Origin: DASRQK01 sp040392005
GTDB taxonomy: Bacteria > Bacteroidota > Bacteroidia > Sphingobacteriales > Sphingobacteriaceae
Direction of reading: 5' to 3'
Length of the DNA: 64,000 nt
Assembly (NCBI GenBank): GCA_040392005.1
Contig: JBEBWT010000005.1
Span: forward strand, 22,064-86,063
A program made the translations under genes and the position numbers. This document shows, piece by piece, positions 8,931 to 17,587 of the stretch; position 1 is the stretch's first letter; every line of letters begins with the position of its first letter. The notes under the pieces are model-generated. The model worked only from the letters and a program-made list of their open reading frames with translations, made no database searches and was not told the origin of the DNA.

Positions 8931-9680
8931 ATGTTAAATATCAATAATTTAAAAGCATCAATAGAAGGTAAGGAAATTCTGAAGGGTTTGAATCTCCAGG
9001 TGAAGCCGGGAGAGATCCATGCGATTATGGGGCCGAACGGTTCGGGTAAGAGTACGTTGGGAAATGTGCTGGCCGGCAGGGAAGAATATGAAGTGACCGG
9101 AGGGGAAGTGCTGTTTGACGGACAGGATCTGCTGGAACTTTCTCCGGAAGACCGGGCCAGGGAAGGCTTGTTCCTGGCATTCCAGTATCCGGTGGAGATT
9201 CCGGGGGTGTCCAATATCAATTTCTTGAAAACTGCCCTGAACGAGATCAGAGCGCACAAAGGCCTGCCTCCGGTCGAAGCAAAGGAGTTTTTGAATCTGG
9301 TGAAGGAAAAACAGCAATTGGTCGAGTTCGACAGCAAACTGACCAACCGTTCGCTGAACGAAGGGTTTTCGGGCGGTGAAAAGAAACGCAATGAAATTTT
9401 CCAACTGGCCATGCTGGAACCCAAACTGGCGATTCTGGATGAGACCGATTCAGGTCTGGACATTGATGCCCTCCGTATTGTGGCCAATGGTGTCAATCAG
9501 CTCCGTTCCGCGGACAATGCTTTTATTGTAATCACGCATTACCAGCGTTTGCTGGAATACATTGTTCCTGATTTCGTCCATGTACTTTACAACGGGCAGA
9601 TTGTCCGCACCGGCACGAAGGAACTGGCACTGGAGTTGGAAGAAAAAGGATATGATTGGATCAAGGAGACTGTTGCCTGA
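8931..9680 (+). CDS. sufC: Fe-S cluster assembly ATPase SufC
   Basis: ABC-type ATPase that energises the SufBCD scaffold; soluble and not part of a transporter. 249 residues. Walker A GPNGSGKS at 34-41, Q-loop region FLAFQYPVEIPG at 81-92, ABC signature SGGE at 147-150 with KKRNE following (typical of SufC), and Walker B LAILDETDSGLD at 167-178. The DETDSGLD form is characteristic of SufC. Sits between sufB and sufD. Confidence 0.98.
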   Translation: MLNINNLKASIEGKEILKGLNLQVKPGEIHAIMGPNGSGKSTLGNVLAGREEYEVTGGEVLFDGQDLLELSPEDRAREGLFLAFQYPVEIPGVSNINFLKTALNEIRAHKGLPPVEAKEFLNLVKEKQQLVEFDSKLTNRSLNEGFSGGEKKRNEIFQLAMLEPKLAILDETDSGLDIDALRIVANGVNQLRSADNAFIVITHYQRLLEYIVPDFVHVLYNGQIVRTGTKELALELEEKGYDWIKETVA

Positions 9681-9700
9681 CCACTTATTGATTGAAAAAA

Positions 9701-11014
9701 ATGATTACACAAGTTAGCGACTCTTTATATACTAAAATACAGCAGGCTTTTGAAGAAAAGTCCGTGCTGGGACTGACCGGTCCGGGAAATATGAGGCGGC
9801 AGGCCTTTGAAAAATTCAGCTCGCTGGGTTTTCCAACCATGAAGCATGAGGACTGGAAATATACCAATCTTCAATCCCTGCTGAATAATAAGGCACTCAG
9901 CCTGCTGGAAAGTGGGCAGGAGGTTGTTTCCACCGTTTCTGTCAGTACTTATGAGGTCAGCAATCTGGATGCCTACCGGTTGTTTCTGGTCAATGGGCGC
10001 TTTGATGAAGGACAGTCCGACCGGATAGAGGTGGCAGGCGTGCAGGTGCTCTCTTTGCAGGATGCACAGGATAACCCTGTTTTTGAAGAACATTTTGCGG
10101 CTTATGCCGATCAAACAAACACTGCGCTTGTAGCACTCAACACGGCACTTGCAGATACCGGTTTGTTTATCCATATTCCCAAAAATGTGGTGCTCGACAA
10201 GCCGATCCATGTGATCCGGATTGCTTCGGCACTGGATCCGGTGTTTACTCTGACGCGCAGCCTGTATGTACTGGATGCGTTTGCAGAGGCAGAGATCCTG
10301 GAGTCCTTTGTTTCCGCCGAAGGCGAATCCCAGGCGCTGAGCATCAACCATCAGGTGACCGAGATTGCCCTGGCTGAAAATGCCAAGCTGCAGCATTACA
10401 TGATACAGACTTCGGACCCGTCCAGCAAGTATGTGTCCCACATTGAAATACATCAGCGCAAACACAGTCTTTACAACAATTATAACGCAAACTTCCCCGG
10501 GTCGGATTTTGTGCGCAATGACATCAACGTACGCATGGATGATCCGGAAGTGGAGAGCCATCTGTATGGCCTGGTGCTGCTCAATAAGAACCAGTTTGTG
10601 GACAATCACACCATTGTGGATCACATGATGCCGCATGGAGAAAGTTATGAGTGGTACAAGACCATCACCCAGGGTGAGTCCACCGCAGTATTCAACGGAA
10701 AGATTTTTGTGCGGAAGGATGCCCAGAAAACCAATGCCTTCCAACAGAATAATAATGTGCTGATCGGTGAAAAATCAGCGGTTTACAGCAAGCCCCAACT
10801 GGAGATTTTTGCGGACGATGTCAAGTGCAGCCACGGTTGTACCATCGGGCAATTTGATGACGAATCCCTGTTTTACCTGCGGGCACGGGGGATTGGTGAA
10901 GATCAGGCAAGGGTGTTGCTGGTGCAGGCCTTCGCCTTTGATGTGACCAGCCGCTTTGAAAATGAAACCATCCGGGCCCATGTCGAAAAGCTGATTGAAA
11001 AAAATCTGGACTAA
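9701..11014 (+). CDS. sufD: Fe-S cluster assembly protein SufD
   Basis: SufB-related partner subunit of the SufBCD complex, needed for iron entry into the scaffold. 437 residues from ATG 9701 (MITQVSDSLYTKI); an in-frame TTG at 9692 would add three residues. Recognisable from the N-terminal TMKHEDWKYTNL block and the C-terminal DDVKCSHGCTIGQFDDESLFYLRARGI, a SufD signature with conserved Cys and His. Starts 20 bp after sufC ends, so the genes are co-transcribed. Confidence 0.97.
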   Translation: MITQVSDSLYTKIQQAFEEKSVLGLTGPGNMRRQAFEKFSSLGFPTMKHEDWKYTNLQSLLNNKALSLLESGQEVVSTVSVSTYEVSNLDAYRLFLVNGRFDEGQSDRIEVAGVQVLSLQDAQDNPVFEEHFAAYADQTNTALVALNTALADTGLFIHIPKNVVLDKPIHVIRIASALDPVFTLTRSLYVLDAFAEAEILESFVSAEGESQALSINHQVTEIALAENAKLQHYMIQTSDPSSKYVSHIEIHQRKHSLYNNYNANFPGSDFVRNDINVRMDDPEVESHLYGLVLLNKNQFVDNHTIVDHMMPHGESYEWYKTITQGESTAVFNGKIFVRKDAQKTNAFQQNNNVLIGEKSAVYSKPQLEIFADDVKCSHGCTIGQFDDESLFYLRARGIGEDQARVLLVQAFAFDVTSRFENETIRAHVEKLIEKNLD

Positions 11015-11028
11015 ATGTAGATAAGGGA

Positions 11029-12216
11029 ATGGCAACAAGGGGCAGGTTTAGCACTGTTTTCTGGATAATGCTGTCAAGCCTGTTGTTTTCAGTCTGCCGG
11101 GAACCCTTTGAGATCGAGTACGAGGTGCAGGACGAAGCCCCGATCCTGATCGTCGATGGCTATATCAATGCGGGCGGCACGGAATCCATCTATGAATTGG
11201 GCTATGCTCGGCCACTCAGCGACAGGCAAAATGGAATTGCGGGAAATATTCCTCTCGGTAATGCCCTGGTCACCATCGAAAGTGAAAATGGTGAAAAATT
11301 CGCCGCATCAGGCGGTGCAGGTTCCGGAAGGTACGTGATCCGGCATCCCCTACTGGATCGGGATCAACGGTACAGATTGCGCATACAGACGGGTCCGACT
11401 GAGTATCTTTCTGATTTTGTGCCAGTAAGGATCAGCCCGGAGATTACCGGTATTGAATGGGAACGCAATGAAGACGGAGTCCGGATTTTGGTGAGTACCG
11501 CCGACCCCGCCAACAATACGCACTATTACCGATGGGAATACGAAGAGACCTGGAAGTATTATTCCCAGGTGATTACCTGGCTGATTGTAGATGGAAATCA
11601 GGTAAGGATGCGGGAACCACACGAGGAAATCCATCTGTGTTATATATCCCGGCCTTCATCGGATATTCATATCGGGACCTCCGAAGAGTTGGCAAATGAT
11701 GCGATCCACCGTTTTCCATTGACCATAATTCCCAATCTGTCCGATAAGCTGAGCGACCGTTATTCTATACTGGTAAAGCAGATCCCTTTGACCGCATTAT
11801 CTTATACCTATTGGAAACAATTGAGGGAGAGTTCACAGAATCTGGGTGATATATTCGGGCCTATGCCTTCGAAATTGCAGGGCAACATAGTCTGTACCAG
11901 TGACCCGGTTTTTCATGTGGTCGGCATAGTCGAAGCAGTGCAGGTAGCCAAGAAACGGATCTACATCAACCGGTTGGATCTGCCCGGATTTTGGGCCGTG
12001 GAAAATGATTATTTTGACAATTGTATCGTAGTCGATACACTCAGATCTGCAAGCTGGTTTGCAACCAATCCCATTGCCACCCCTGTGACAGAGGTTTCGC
12101 CGAATCCTAACCTCCCCACGGTAGAGGGGTATTTTTATATCAACTCAAGACGTTGTGTGGATTGTGCCTTCCGGGGGGGAACTTACGCTCCCCCCGCGTT
12201 CTGGAAACACAATTGA
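11029..12216 (+). CDS. DUF4249 domain protein, probable lipoprotein
   Basis: 395 residues, starting 14 bp after sufD and likely transcribed with it. N-terminal hydrophobic segment (about 9-22) with a Cys at 23 followed by REPFEIEYE; the box SVC departs from the usual lipobox but matches how DUF4249 lipoproteins begin (C.EPF...). The rest is beta-rich with a ...EVSPNPNLPTVEGYFYI block typical of DUF4249. Family members usually sit next to SusC-like TonB receptors; none is present here, so this is an orphan copy behind suf genes. Function unknown; probably outer-membrane associated. Confidence 0.75.
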   Translation: MATRGRFSTVFWIMLSSLLFSVCREPFEIEYEVQDEAPILIVDGYINAGGTESIYELGYARPLSDRQNGIAGNIPLGNALVTIESENGEKFAASGGAGSGRYVIRHPLLDRDQRYRLRIQTGPTEYLSDFVPVRISPEITGIEWERNEDGVRILVSTADPANNTHYYRWEYEETWKYYSQVITWLIVDGNQVRMREPHEEIHLCYISRPSSDIHIGTSEELANDAIHRFPLTIIPNLSDKLSDRYSILVKQIPLTALSYTYWKQLRESSQNLGDIFGPMPSKLQGNIVCTSDPVFHVVGIVEAVQVAKKRIYINRLDLPGFWAVENDYFDNCIVVDTLRSASWFATNPIATPVTEVSPNPNLPTVEGYFYINSRRCVDCAFRGGTYAPPAFWKHN

Positions 12217-12258
12217 TGCTTTTAAAACTTGCGCTCGGTTATTATTTGCCGCTCAGGT

Positions 12259-13788
12259 TTATAAATCAAATTTGATGCCCTGTGCCAATGGCAGTTGGGT
12301 CGAGTAATTGATGGTATTCGTCTGCCGCCGCATATAGGCTTTCCAGGCATCCGAACCGGACTCCCGGCCGCCTCCGGTTTCTTTCTCGCCACCAAAGGCA
12401 CCCCCGATTTCAGCCCCTGAAGTACCGATATTGACATTGGCAATCCCGCAATCCGAACCCTCGGCGGACAGGAACAATTCGGCTTCCCGCAGGTTGAGGG
12501 TCATGATCGAAGAAGACAGGCCCTGAGGGACTCCATTGTGGATCGCAATCGCATCGGACAGCTCCTTATATTTGATCAGATACAGGATGGGTGCAAAGGT
12601 CTCGGTCTGTACGACTTCGTAGTGCGCCTCCACTTCGGCGATGCATGGCTTTACATAGCACCCGGACTCAAAACCTGCTCCTTCCAGCACGCCACCTTCA
12701 ACCACAAATTTTGCACCCTGTGCCTTGCCCCGCTCAATGGCTGCCAGATAATTTTTGACAGCATCGGTGTCGATGAGCGGACCGACATGGTTGCCGGCGT
12801 CCAGCGGATCCCCGATACGGAGCTGCCCATAGGCACGCACCAGCCGGTTTTTGAAGTCTTCATAGACACTTTCGTGAATGATCAGTCTGCGGGTACTGGT
12901 GCAGCGTTGTCCGGCGGTGCCCACTGCCCCGAATACAGCCGCCGGCAGAGCGATGTCCAGATCCGCATGCTGCGAAATGATGATTGCATTGTTTCCACCC
13001 AGCTCCAGAATACTTTTCCCGAGTCTGGATGCGACCGTAGTCGCGACCGCTTTACCCATCCGGGTCGATCCGGTAGCGGAAACCAGGGCTACCCGATGGT
13101 CACCTGCCAGCCATTGGCCGACTTCCCGGCCCCCCTGAACAAGACATGAAACACCTTCCGGAATTTCATTTTCTGCCAATACCTCGGTGATCAATGCCTG
13201 GCAGGCCACTCCGGTCACCGGTGTTTTTTCCGAAGGCTTCCAGACACAGACATTGCCGCACACCCAGGCGATGGCCGCATTCCAACTCCAGACCGCTACC
13301 GGAAAATTGAAAGCAGAAATCACCCCTACAATGCCCAGTGGATGCCACTGCTCATACATACGGTGCTGCGGACGCTCCGACTGAGTAGTCATTCCGTAGA
13401 GCTGCCGGCTCAGACCAGTCGCAAAATCACAGATATCGATCATTTCCTGTACTTCCCCCAAACCTTCCTGCAGGCTTTTACCCATCTCATAGGAAACAAG
13501 GGTACCCAGATCCTGCTTATGTTCTCTCAGCTTATTGCCAAACTGACGGACAATATCCCCTCTTTTTGGAGCCGGTAATTGTCTCCATACCTGATAGGCT
13601 TCAGCGGCTTTGGTGATCACCTGTTCATAGTCCTGCCGGTCAATTTCTCCCACGGCGGCGATCAACTTATTGTCCACCGGTGAATAACTTTCGATTTTCG
13701 GATTATCTGCTGTCCCCGCTATGTTCCCTGTACTCCATGAAGGGTTCACTGGCTGGACCCCCAAACGCGCTAAAATTTCTGCAATCAT
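12259..13788 (-). CDS. amaB: ALDH7-type aldehyde dehydrogenase (alpha-aminoadipic semialdehyde dehydrogenase-like)
   Basis: NAD-dependent oxidation of an aldehyde. The closest functional group is ALDH7 / L-piperidine-6-carboxylate dehydrogenase of lysine breakdown, judged from the VNIGTSGAEIGGAFGGEKETGGGRESGSDAWK block and the GQRCTSTRR active-site context. 509 residues. Catalytic Cys296 and general base Glu262 (ELGGNN) are present, as is the SATGSTRMGK cofactor loop. Probable promoter TATCTTTG at 13862-13869, divergent from the TPR gene. No other lysine-catabolic gene is nearby, so the substrate is inferred from family only. Confidence 0.88.
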   Translation of the reverse strand: MIAEILARLGVQPVNPSWSTGNIAGTADNPKIESYSPVDNKLIAAVGEIDRQDYEQVITKAAEAYQVWRQLPAPKRGDIVRQFGNKLREHKQDLGTLVSYEMGKSLQEGLGEVQEMIDICDFATGLSRQLYGMTTQSERPQHRMYEQWHPLGIVGVISAFNFPVAVWSWNAAIAWVCGNVCVWKPSEKTPVTGVACQALITEVLAENEIPEGVSCLVQGGREVGQWLAGDHRVALVSATGSTRMGKAVATTVASRLGKSILELGGNNAIIISQHADLDIALPAAVFGAVGTAGQRCTSTRRLIIHESVYEDFKNRLVRAYGQLRIGDPLDAGNHVGPLIDTDAVKNYLAAIERGKAQGAKFVVEGGVLEGAGFESGCYVKPCIAEVEAHYEVVQTETFAPILYLIKYKELSDAIAIHNGVPQGLSSSIMTLNLREAELFLSAEGSDCGIANVNIGTSGAEIGGAFGGEKETGGGRESGSDAWKAYMRRQTNTINYSTQLPLAQGIKFDL

Positions 13789-13861
13789 GTTTTGACTATA
13801 TTAAAAATACTATAAATATTATTTTGCTGTTTTGTGAAGATCCGCCACAGGAGGATCAGCC

Positions 13862-13869
13862 CAAAGATA
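13862..13869 (-). promoter_or_regulatory. Promoter -7 element (TATCTTTG) for the ALDH7 gene
   Basis: CAAAGATA on the + strand reads TATCTTTG on the - strand, about 74 bp upstream of the ATG at 13788. No clear TTG at -33. Confidence 0.45.
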
Positions 13870-13911
13870 GTCATTTGCCGGCTATTTCATGGGATTCTCA
13901 GCTAAAATGAT

Positions 13912-13919
13912 TACCTTTG
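13912..13919 (+). promoter_or_regulatory. Promoter -7 element (TACCTTTG) for the TPR gene
   Basis: TACCTTTG fits TAnnTTTG exactly. It predicts a 5' UTR of about 155 nt before the ATG at 14076, long for this window. The 287 bp gap between the divergent ALDH7 and TPR genes holds this box, the opposite-strand box at 13862 and the Shine-Dalgarno sequence, and nothing else recognisable. Confidence 0.45.
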
Positions 13920-14075
13920 TGTTGGAATATCTACATTATCGGAATTATATCTGGTTGGTATTCAATAGATAAGTCCGGATTTGGACAATGTGTTGAAAAC
14001 TTGTGTTAGTATAAGAAAGAAGAATAGGGTAATTTGTGCTTGTTGTTCTTTTGATTCTTAAAAGGAGGGATATCA

Positions 14076-15482
14076 ATGGAAGATGATTTCGAATACGGCT
14101 CTGCTGAAGACGCAGAAAATTCAGTAGCACGTTACGAGGAGATGATTCGTAACAAGGATCAGTATTTCTTTGATGCGATGGCATTTGAGGCAATCATTGA
14201 TTATTATGCCGAGAACGGTGATGCAGCGAAAGCGTTGCAGGTGATTGAATTTGCGATCAATCAGCATCCGTTTGCATCCGTTTTTCACCTCAAGGCAGCC
14301 CAGTTGCATGCGATGAACGGACACTTTACCGAAGCGCTTGTCGCACTGGACAAGGCCGAGTTATTTGAACCGTCCGATGGCGATATCTATCTGACCAAAG
14401 CCCGTGTCATGGGCAGCCTGGGCCATTACGAAGAGTCCCTTGAATTGCTGGATAAAGCCCTGGTCAGCGGTGAGAATCTGGATGAAATCTATTTGCAGAT
14501 TGCCCTGGTTTATCAACATCAGGACCGGTACGAGCTCGCTATGGAAAACCTGCAGAAAAGCCTTGAACACAATATGGAAAATCAGGATGCCCTTTACGAG
14601 CTGGCTTATTGTTTTGATGTCCTGGGCCGGCTCGATGAAAGTGTGGCTTTCTACCTGAAATATATTGACAACAATCCTTATTCATTTGCGGCCTGGTACA
14701 ATCTGGGGAATGCTTATCACAAGCTGGAACAGTTTTCGGAAGCCATTGATGCCTACGATTATGCCATTCTGATAAGGGAAAATTTTGCTTCCTCCTATTT
14801 CAATAAAGGGAATGCACTGGTCAATCTGGAGCAGTACCGTGAGGCTATTGAAGTTTATAAGCAGACCTTTGAGTATGAAACACCGGGGGCAGAGACCTAT
14901 TGTGCCATCGGGGAATGCCATGAGAAGCTGGAGGAGATGGATAAGGCCCGCGAATATTACAAAAAAGCGGTCAAGATGGATCCCAATCTGGCAGATGCCT
15001 GGTTTGGTATCGGTGTGACACTGGACTACGAGGAACGTTACTTCGAATCGCTGTATTATTACAAAAAAGCAATGAACCTGGAATCGGAAAATCCGGATTA
15101 CTGGTTCGCGATTGCGGATGCCCGCTACAAATTGAAGCAATACGATCTGTCGCAGGAGGCTTATCAACGGGTAATTGAGCTGAATCCCAACGATGTGGAC
15201 TCCTGGCTGGATTATTCTTCCATCTTATATGAACGGTCGGATCTGGAAGGTGCGACCGGTATTATCGTGGAGGGAATCAAGAAAAATCCCGATGCCCCTG
15301 AGCTGTATTACCGCCTTGTTGCTTATCTGCTGGCTGCAGGTAATAATGAACTTGCCTTCAATTATCTGGAACTGAGCCTGCAACTGGATCCGGAGAATTA
15401 TATGATTCTTTTTGAATACATGCCAAAATTAAAAGAAAATCAGACTGTAATGGAGATTATAGGCCGGTACCGGCCCCTTTAG
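14076..15482 (+). CDS. Large tetratricopeptide-repeat protein
   Basis: 468 residues made almost entirely of tandem TPR helices (at least ten units, for example AAWYNLGNAYHKLEQFSEAIDAYDYAI and SYFNKGNALVNLEQYREAIEVYKQ), with an acidic N-terminus. No signal peptide, so cytoplasmic and probably a protein-interaction scaffold. Conserved in Bacteroidota but without an assigned role. It has an unusually strong Shine-Dalgarno for this phylum, AAAGGAGG at 14061-14068, 7 nt before the ATG. aroE follows after 25 bp, probably in one transcript with gldD. Confidence 0.85.
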   Translation: MEDDFEYGSAEDAENSVARYEEMIRNKDQYFFDAMAFEAIIDYYAENGDAAKALQVIEFAINQHPFASVFHLKAAQLHAMNGHFTEALVALDKAELFEPSDGDIYLTKARVMGSLGHYEESLELLDKALVSGENLDEIYLQIALVYQHQDRYELAMENLQKSLEHNMENQDALYELAYCFDVLGRLDESVAFYLKYIDNNPYSFAAWYNLGNAYHKLEQFSEAIDAYDYAILIRENFASSYFNKGNALVNLEQYREAIEVYKQTFEYETPGAETYCAIGECHEKLEEMDKAREYYKKAVKMDPNLADAWFGIGVTLDYEERYFESLYYYKKAMNLESENPDYWFAIADARYKLKQYDLSQEAYQRVIELNPNDVDSWLDYSSILYERSDLEGATGIIVEGIKKNPDAPELYYRLVAYLLAAGNNELAFNYLELSLQLDPENYMILFEYMPKLKENQTVMEIIGRYRPL

Positions 15483-15507
15483 TCTGTTGCTCCCAATCGT
15501 TTGCCCT

Positions 15508-16284
15508 ATGCGCGTGTCAAAATACGGACTGATCGGTTTTCCCCTCGGGCATTCCTTTTCCGGGACCTATTATACTGAAAAATTTGAACGGGAGGCAATC
15601 CGGGATGTGGCCTATGACTTGTACCCACTGAAGGAAATAGCGGAATTTCCTGCCCTGGTATCCGGTGACCCCCAACTGATGGGGGTGAATGTGACCATTC
15701 CCTATAAAATTGCGGTGATGCAATACCTGGATGAGCTGAGTCCGGAGGCGGCCGCGATCGGTGCGGTCAATTGTATCCGGATCGAACGTGATACTGCCGG
15801 CAGTCCCCGATTGACCGGTTTCAACACGGATGTGTATGGTTTTGAAAAATCGCTGCGCCCCTTGCTGGCGGACTGGCACAGGCAGGCACTGGTTTTAGGG
15901 AATGGAGGCGCTGCGCAAGCCGTTTGCTATGCACTGGATCGCCTGGGCATTGCCTGGAAGATCGTTTCCAGAAAGCCGTTGGCAGGTGCAGCAAATCAAC
16001 TGGGTTACCACGATCTGGACGAACAGGTCATCGGAGAACACCCACTGATCATCAATACGACTCCGCTGGGGACATTCCCGGATGTAGAGCAGGCCCCTCC
16101 CATTCCATACAAATTTCTTGGAGAGCAGCACCTGCTTTATGATCTGGTGTACAATCCGGCCGAAACCACTTTTCTGAAAAAGGGAAAAGAACAGAGGACA
16201 ATAATCAAGAATGGCTATGAGATGCTGGTTTTGCAGGCGGAACGCAATTGGGAGATCTGGACCGGCGGAGCTTCTGAAATTTAA
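15508..16284 (+). CDS. aroE: Shikimate dehydrogenase
   Basis: NADP-dependent reduction of 3-dehydroshikimate in aromatic amino-acid synthesis. 258 residues from ATG 15508 (MRVSKYGLIGFPLGHSFS); the in-frame TTG at 15487 would add seven residues of poor quality. Substrate-binding Ser16 and Ser18 (HSFS), catalytic Lys67 (VNVTIPYK) and Asp108 (FNTD) are present, followed by the Rossmann motif VLGNGGAAQAV and a C-terminal NGYEMLVLQAERNWEIW. Lies between the TPR gene and gldD. Confidence 0.95.
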   Translation: MRVSKYGLIGFPLGHSFSGTYYTEKFEREAIRDVAYDLYPLKEIAEFPALVSGDPQLMGVNVTIPYKIAVMQYLDELSPEAAAIGAVNCIRIERDTAGSPRLTGFNTDVYGFEKSLRPLLADWHRQALVLGNGGAAQAVCYALDRLGIAWKIVSRKPLAGAANQLGYHDLDEQVIGEHPLIINTTPLGTFPDVEQAPPIPYKFLGEQHLLYDLVYNPAETTFLKKGKEQRTIIKNGYEMLVLQAERNWEIWTGGASEI

Positions 16285-16295
16285 TCACTGGCACC

Positions 16296-16865
16296 ATGAG
16301 AGCATTCCTCTTTCCATTTTTCATCTTGTGCCTGGTGGCCTGTGAGAACCCTTATTTCCCCAAACCACGGGGATATTACCGGATTGATTTTCCGGAAAAA
16401 GAATATCAGCAATATGACAATGGATGTCCCTTCGTTTTTGATTACCCGGTGTATGCGACTGTTGAGGCGGATCCGGACAGGGGTGCCCGGCCCTGCTGGG
16501 TGGATGTGGTATATCCCGGATTCAATGCCAGATTGCACCTGAGTTATTTTCCGGTTACCGACCAGGCGGTATTGGCAGCACTGATTGAAGATGCCCGGAA
16601 ATTTGCTTATTCACATGCAGTCAAAGCCTCCGGTATCCAGCAGAGCCGCATTGATCATCCAGACACGCATATTCACGGGGTGTGGTACGAGATCCAGGGA
16701 AATGTGGCCTCCGGCCTGCAGTTTTTTCTGACCGACAGTACCCGGCATTACCTGAGGGGAGCATTGTACTTCAATGAAAATCCCCGCCGGGATTCTATAC
16801 AACCTGTCATGGATTTTTTGGAGGAGGATCTGCAGACGCTGATCCGCACCACCCGCTGGAAGTAG
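16296..16865 (+). CDS. gldD: Gliding motility lipoprotein GldD
   Basis: 189-residue lipoprotein with signal peptide and lipobox LVAC (Cys16), followed by ENPYFPKPRGYYRIDFPEKEY, the conserved start of GldD. GldD is required for gliding motility in Flavobacteria and is linked to the type IX secretion apparatus. In this phylum it is often beside gldE; no gldE is seen here. Starts 11 bp after aroE and probably shares its transcript. Confidence 0.9.
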   Translation: MRAFLFPFFILCLVACENPYFPKPRGYYRIDFPEKEYQQYDNGCPFVFDYPVYATVEADPDRGARPCWVDVVYPGFNARLHLSYFPVTDQAVLAALIEDARKFAYSHAVKASGIQQSRIDHPDTHIHGVWYEIQGNVASGLQFFLTDSTRHYLRGALYFNENPRRDSIQPVMDFLEEDLQTLIRTTRWK

Positions 16866-16905
16866 CAAAAACCGGAATCCTTTCGTGTTTTTCAGGGAGT
16901 TGATG

Positions 16906-16913
16906 TATCTTTG
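16906..16913 (+). promoter_or_regulatory. Promoter -7 element (TATCTTTG) abutting a start codon
   Basis: TATCTTTG ends 3 nt before the ATG at 16917, so a transcript from it would start at or next to the start codon (leaderless or nearly so). No TTG is found at the -33 distance; the nearest sequence is TTTCG. Confidence 0.5.
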
Positions 16914-16916
16914 AAA

Positions 16917-17558
16917 ATGATCCAGATCCAATGTTTTACCTTCAATCCCTATCAGGAAAATACCTACCTGCTCTATGATGAGACAGGAACCTGTGCGATT
17001 ATAGATCCAGGAATGTACGGGGTGACAGAGCAGGCCGAATTGACTTCTTTTATTGAGCAGCAGAGCCTCCGGCCCGAGTTGCTGTTGAATACACATTGCC
17101 ATATTGATCATGTACTGGGCAATCGGTTTATCTATGAAACGTATGGCCTGTTGCCACAATTCCATGAAAACGAGCTGCCCTTACTGGTGGAAGTCCAGAA
17201 TTATGCCCCCCAGATGGGAATGCGTTATGACATTTCACCGATTGGGGAGGAATTTTTGCCAGCACAGGGGACTATTTCCTTTGGTGAGCATCAATTGGAG
17301 CTGATTTTTGCGCCCGGTCATTCCCCCGGCCACCTCTGCTTTTACCATCCCGGCCAGGGCTTTCTGATTGGGGGCGATGTACTGTTTTACAATAGCATCG
17401 GGCGTACGGATCTGCCGGGAGGCAACCATCAACATCTTCTGGATAGTATTGCGCAGCAATTATATGTGCTGCCGGATGAGACGGTGGTCTATCCGGGACA
17501 TGGGCCGGAAACCAGCATTGGCCACGAAAAGAAAACAAACCCCTTTGTGAGAGGATAA
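16917..17558 (+). CDS. MBL-fold metallo-hydrolase (glyoxalase II-like)
   Basis: 213 residues from the ATG at 16917 (MIQIQCFTFN); an upstream TTG at 16911 belongs to the promoter box. Metal-binding HxHxDH is present as H60-C-H62-I-D64-H65, followed by the His in PGHSPGH, the Asp in GGDVLF and the His in VYPGHGPETSIGHE, so both metal sites are intact. The arrangement matches the YcbL/glyoxalase II-like hydrolases that cleave thioesters or related substrates; the true substrate is unknown. The permease gene begins 29 bp downstream. Confidence 0.9.
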   Translation: MIQIQCFTFNPYQENTYLLYDETGTCAIIDPGMYGVTEQAELTSFIEQQSLRPELLLNTHCHIDHVLGNRFIYETYGLLPQFHENELPLLVEVQNYAPQMGMRYDISPIGEEFLPAQGTISFGEHQLELIFAPGHSPGHLCFYHPGQGFLIGGDVLFYNSIGRTDLPGGNHQHLLDSIAQQLYVLPDETVVYPGHGPETSIGHEKKTNPFVRG

Positions 17559-17587
17559 TTTTATATAGTATTGGGAATTATAAACGG

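Noticed and set aside
9725..10744. 339-codon open frame opposite sufD
   Set aside because: Same reason: antisense shadow of sufD with a low-complexity, non-protein-like translation.
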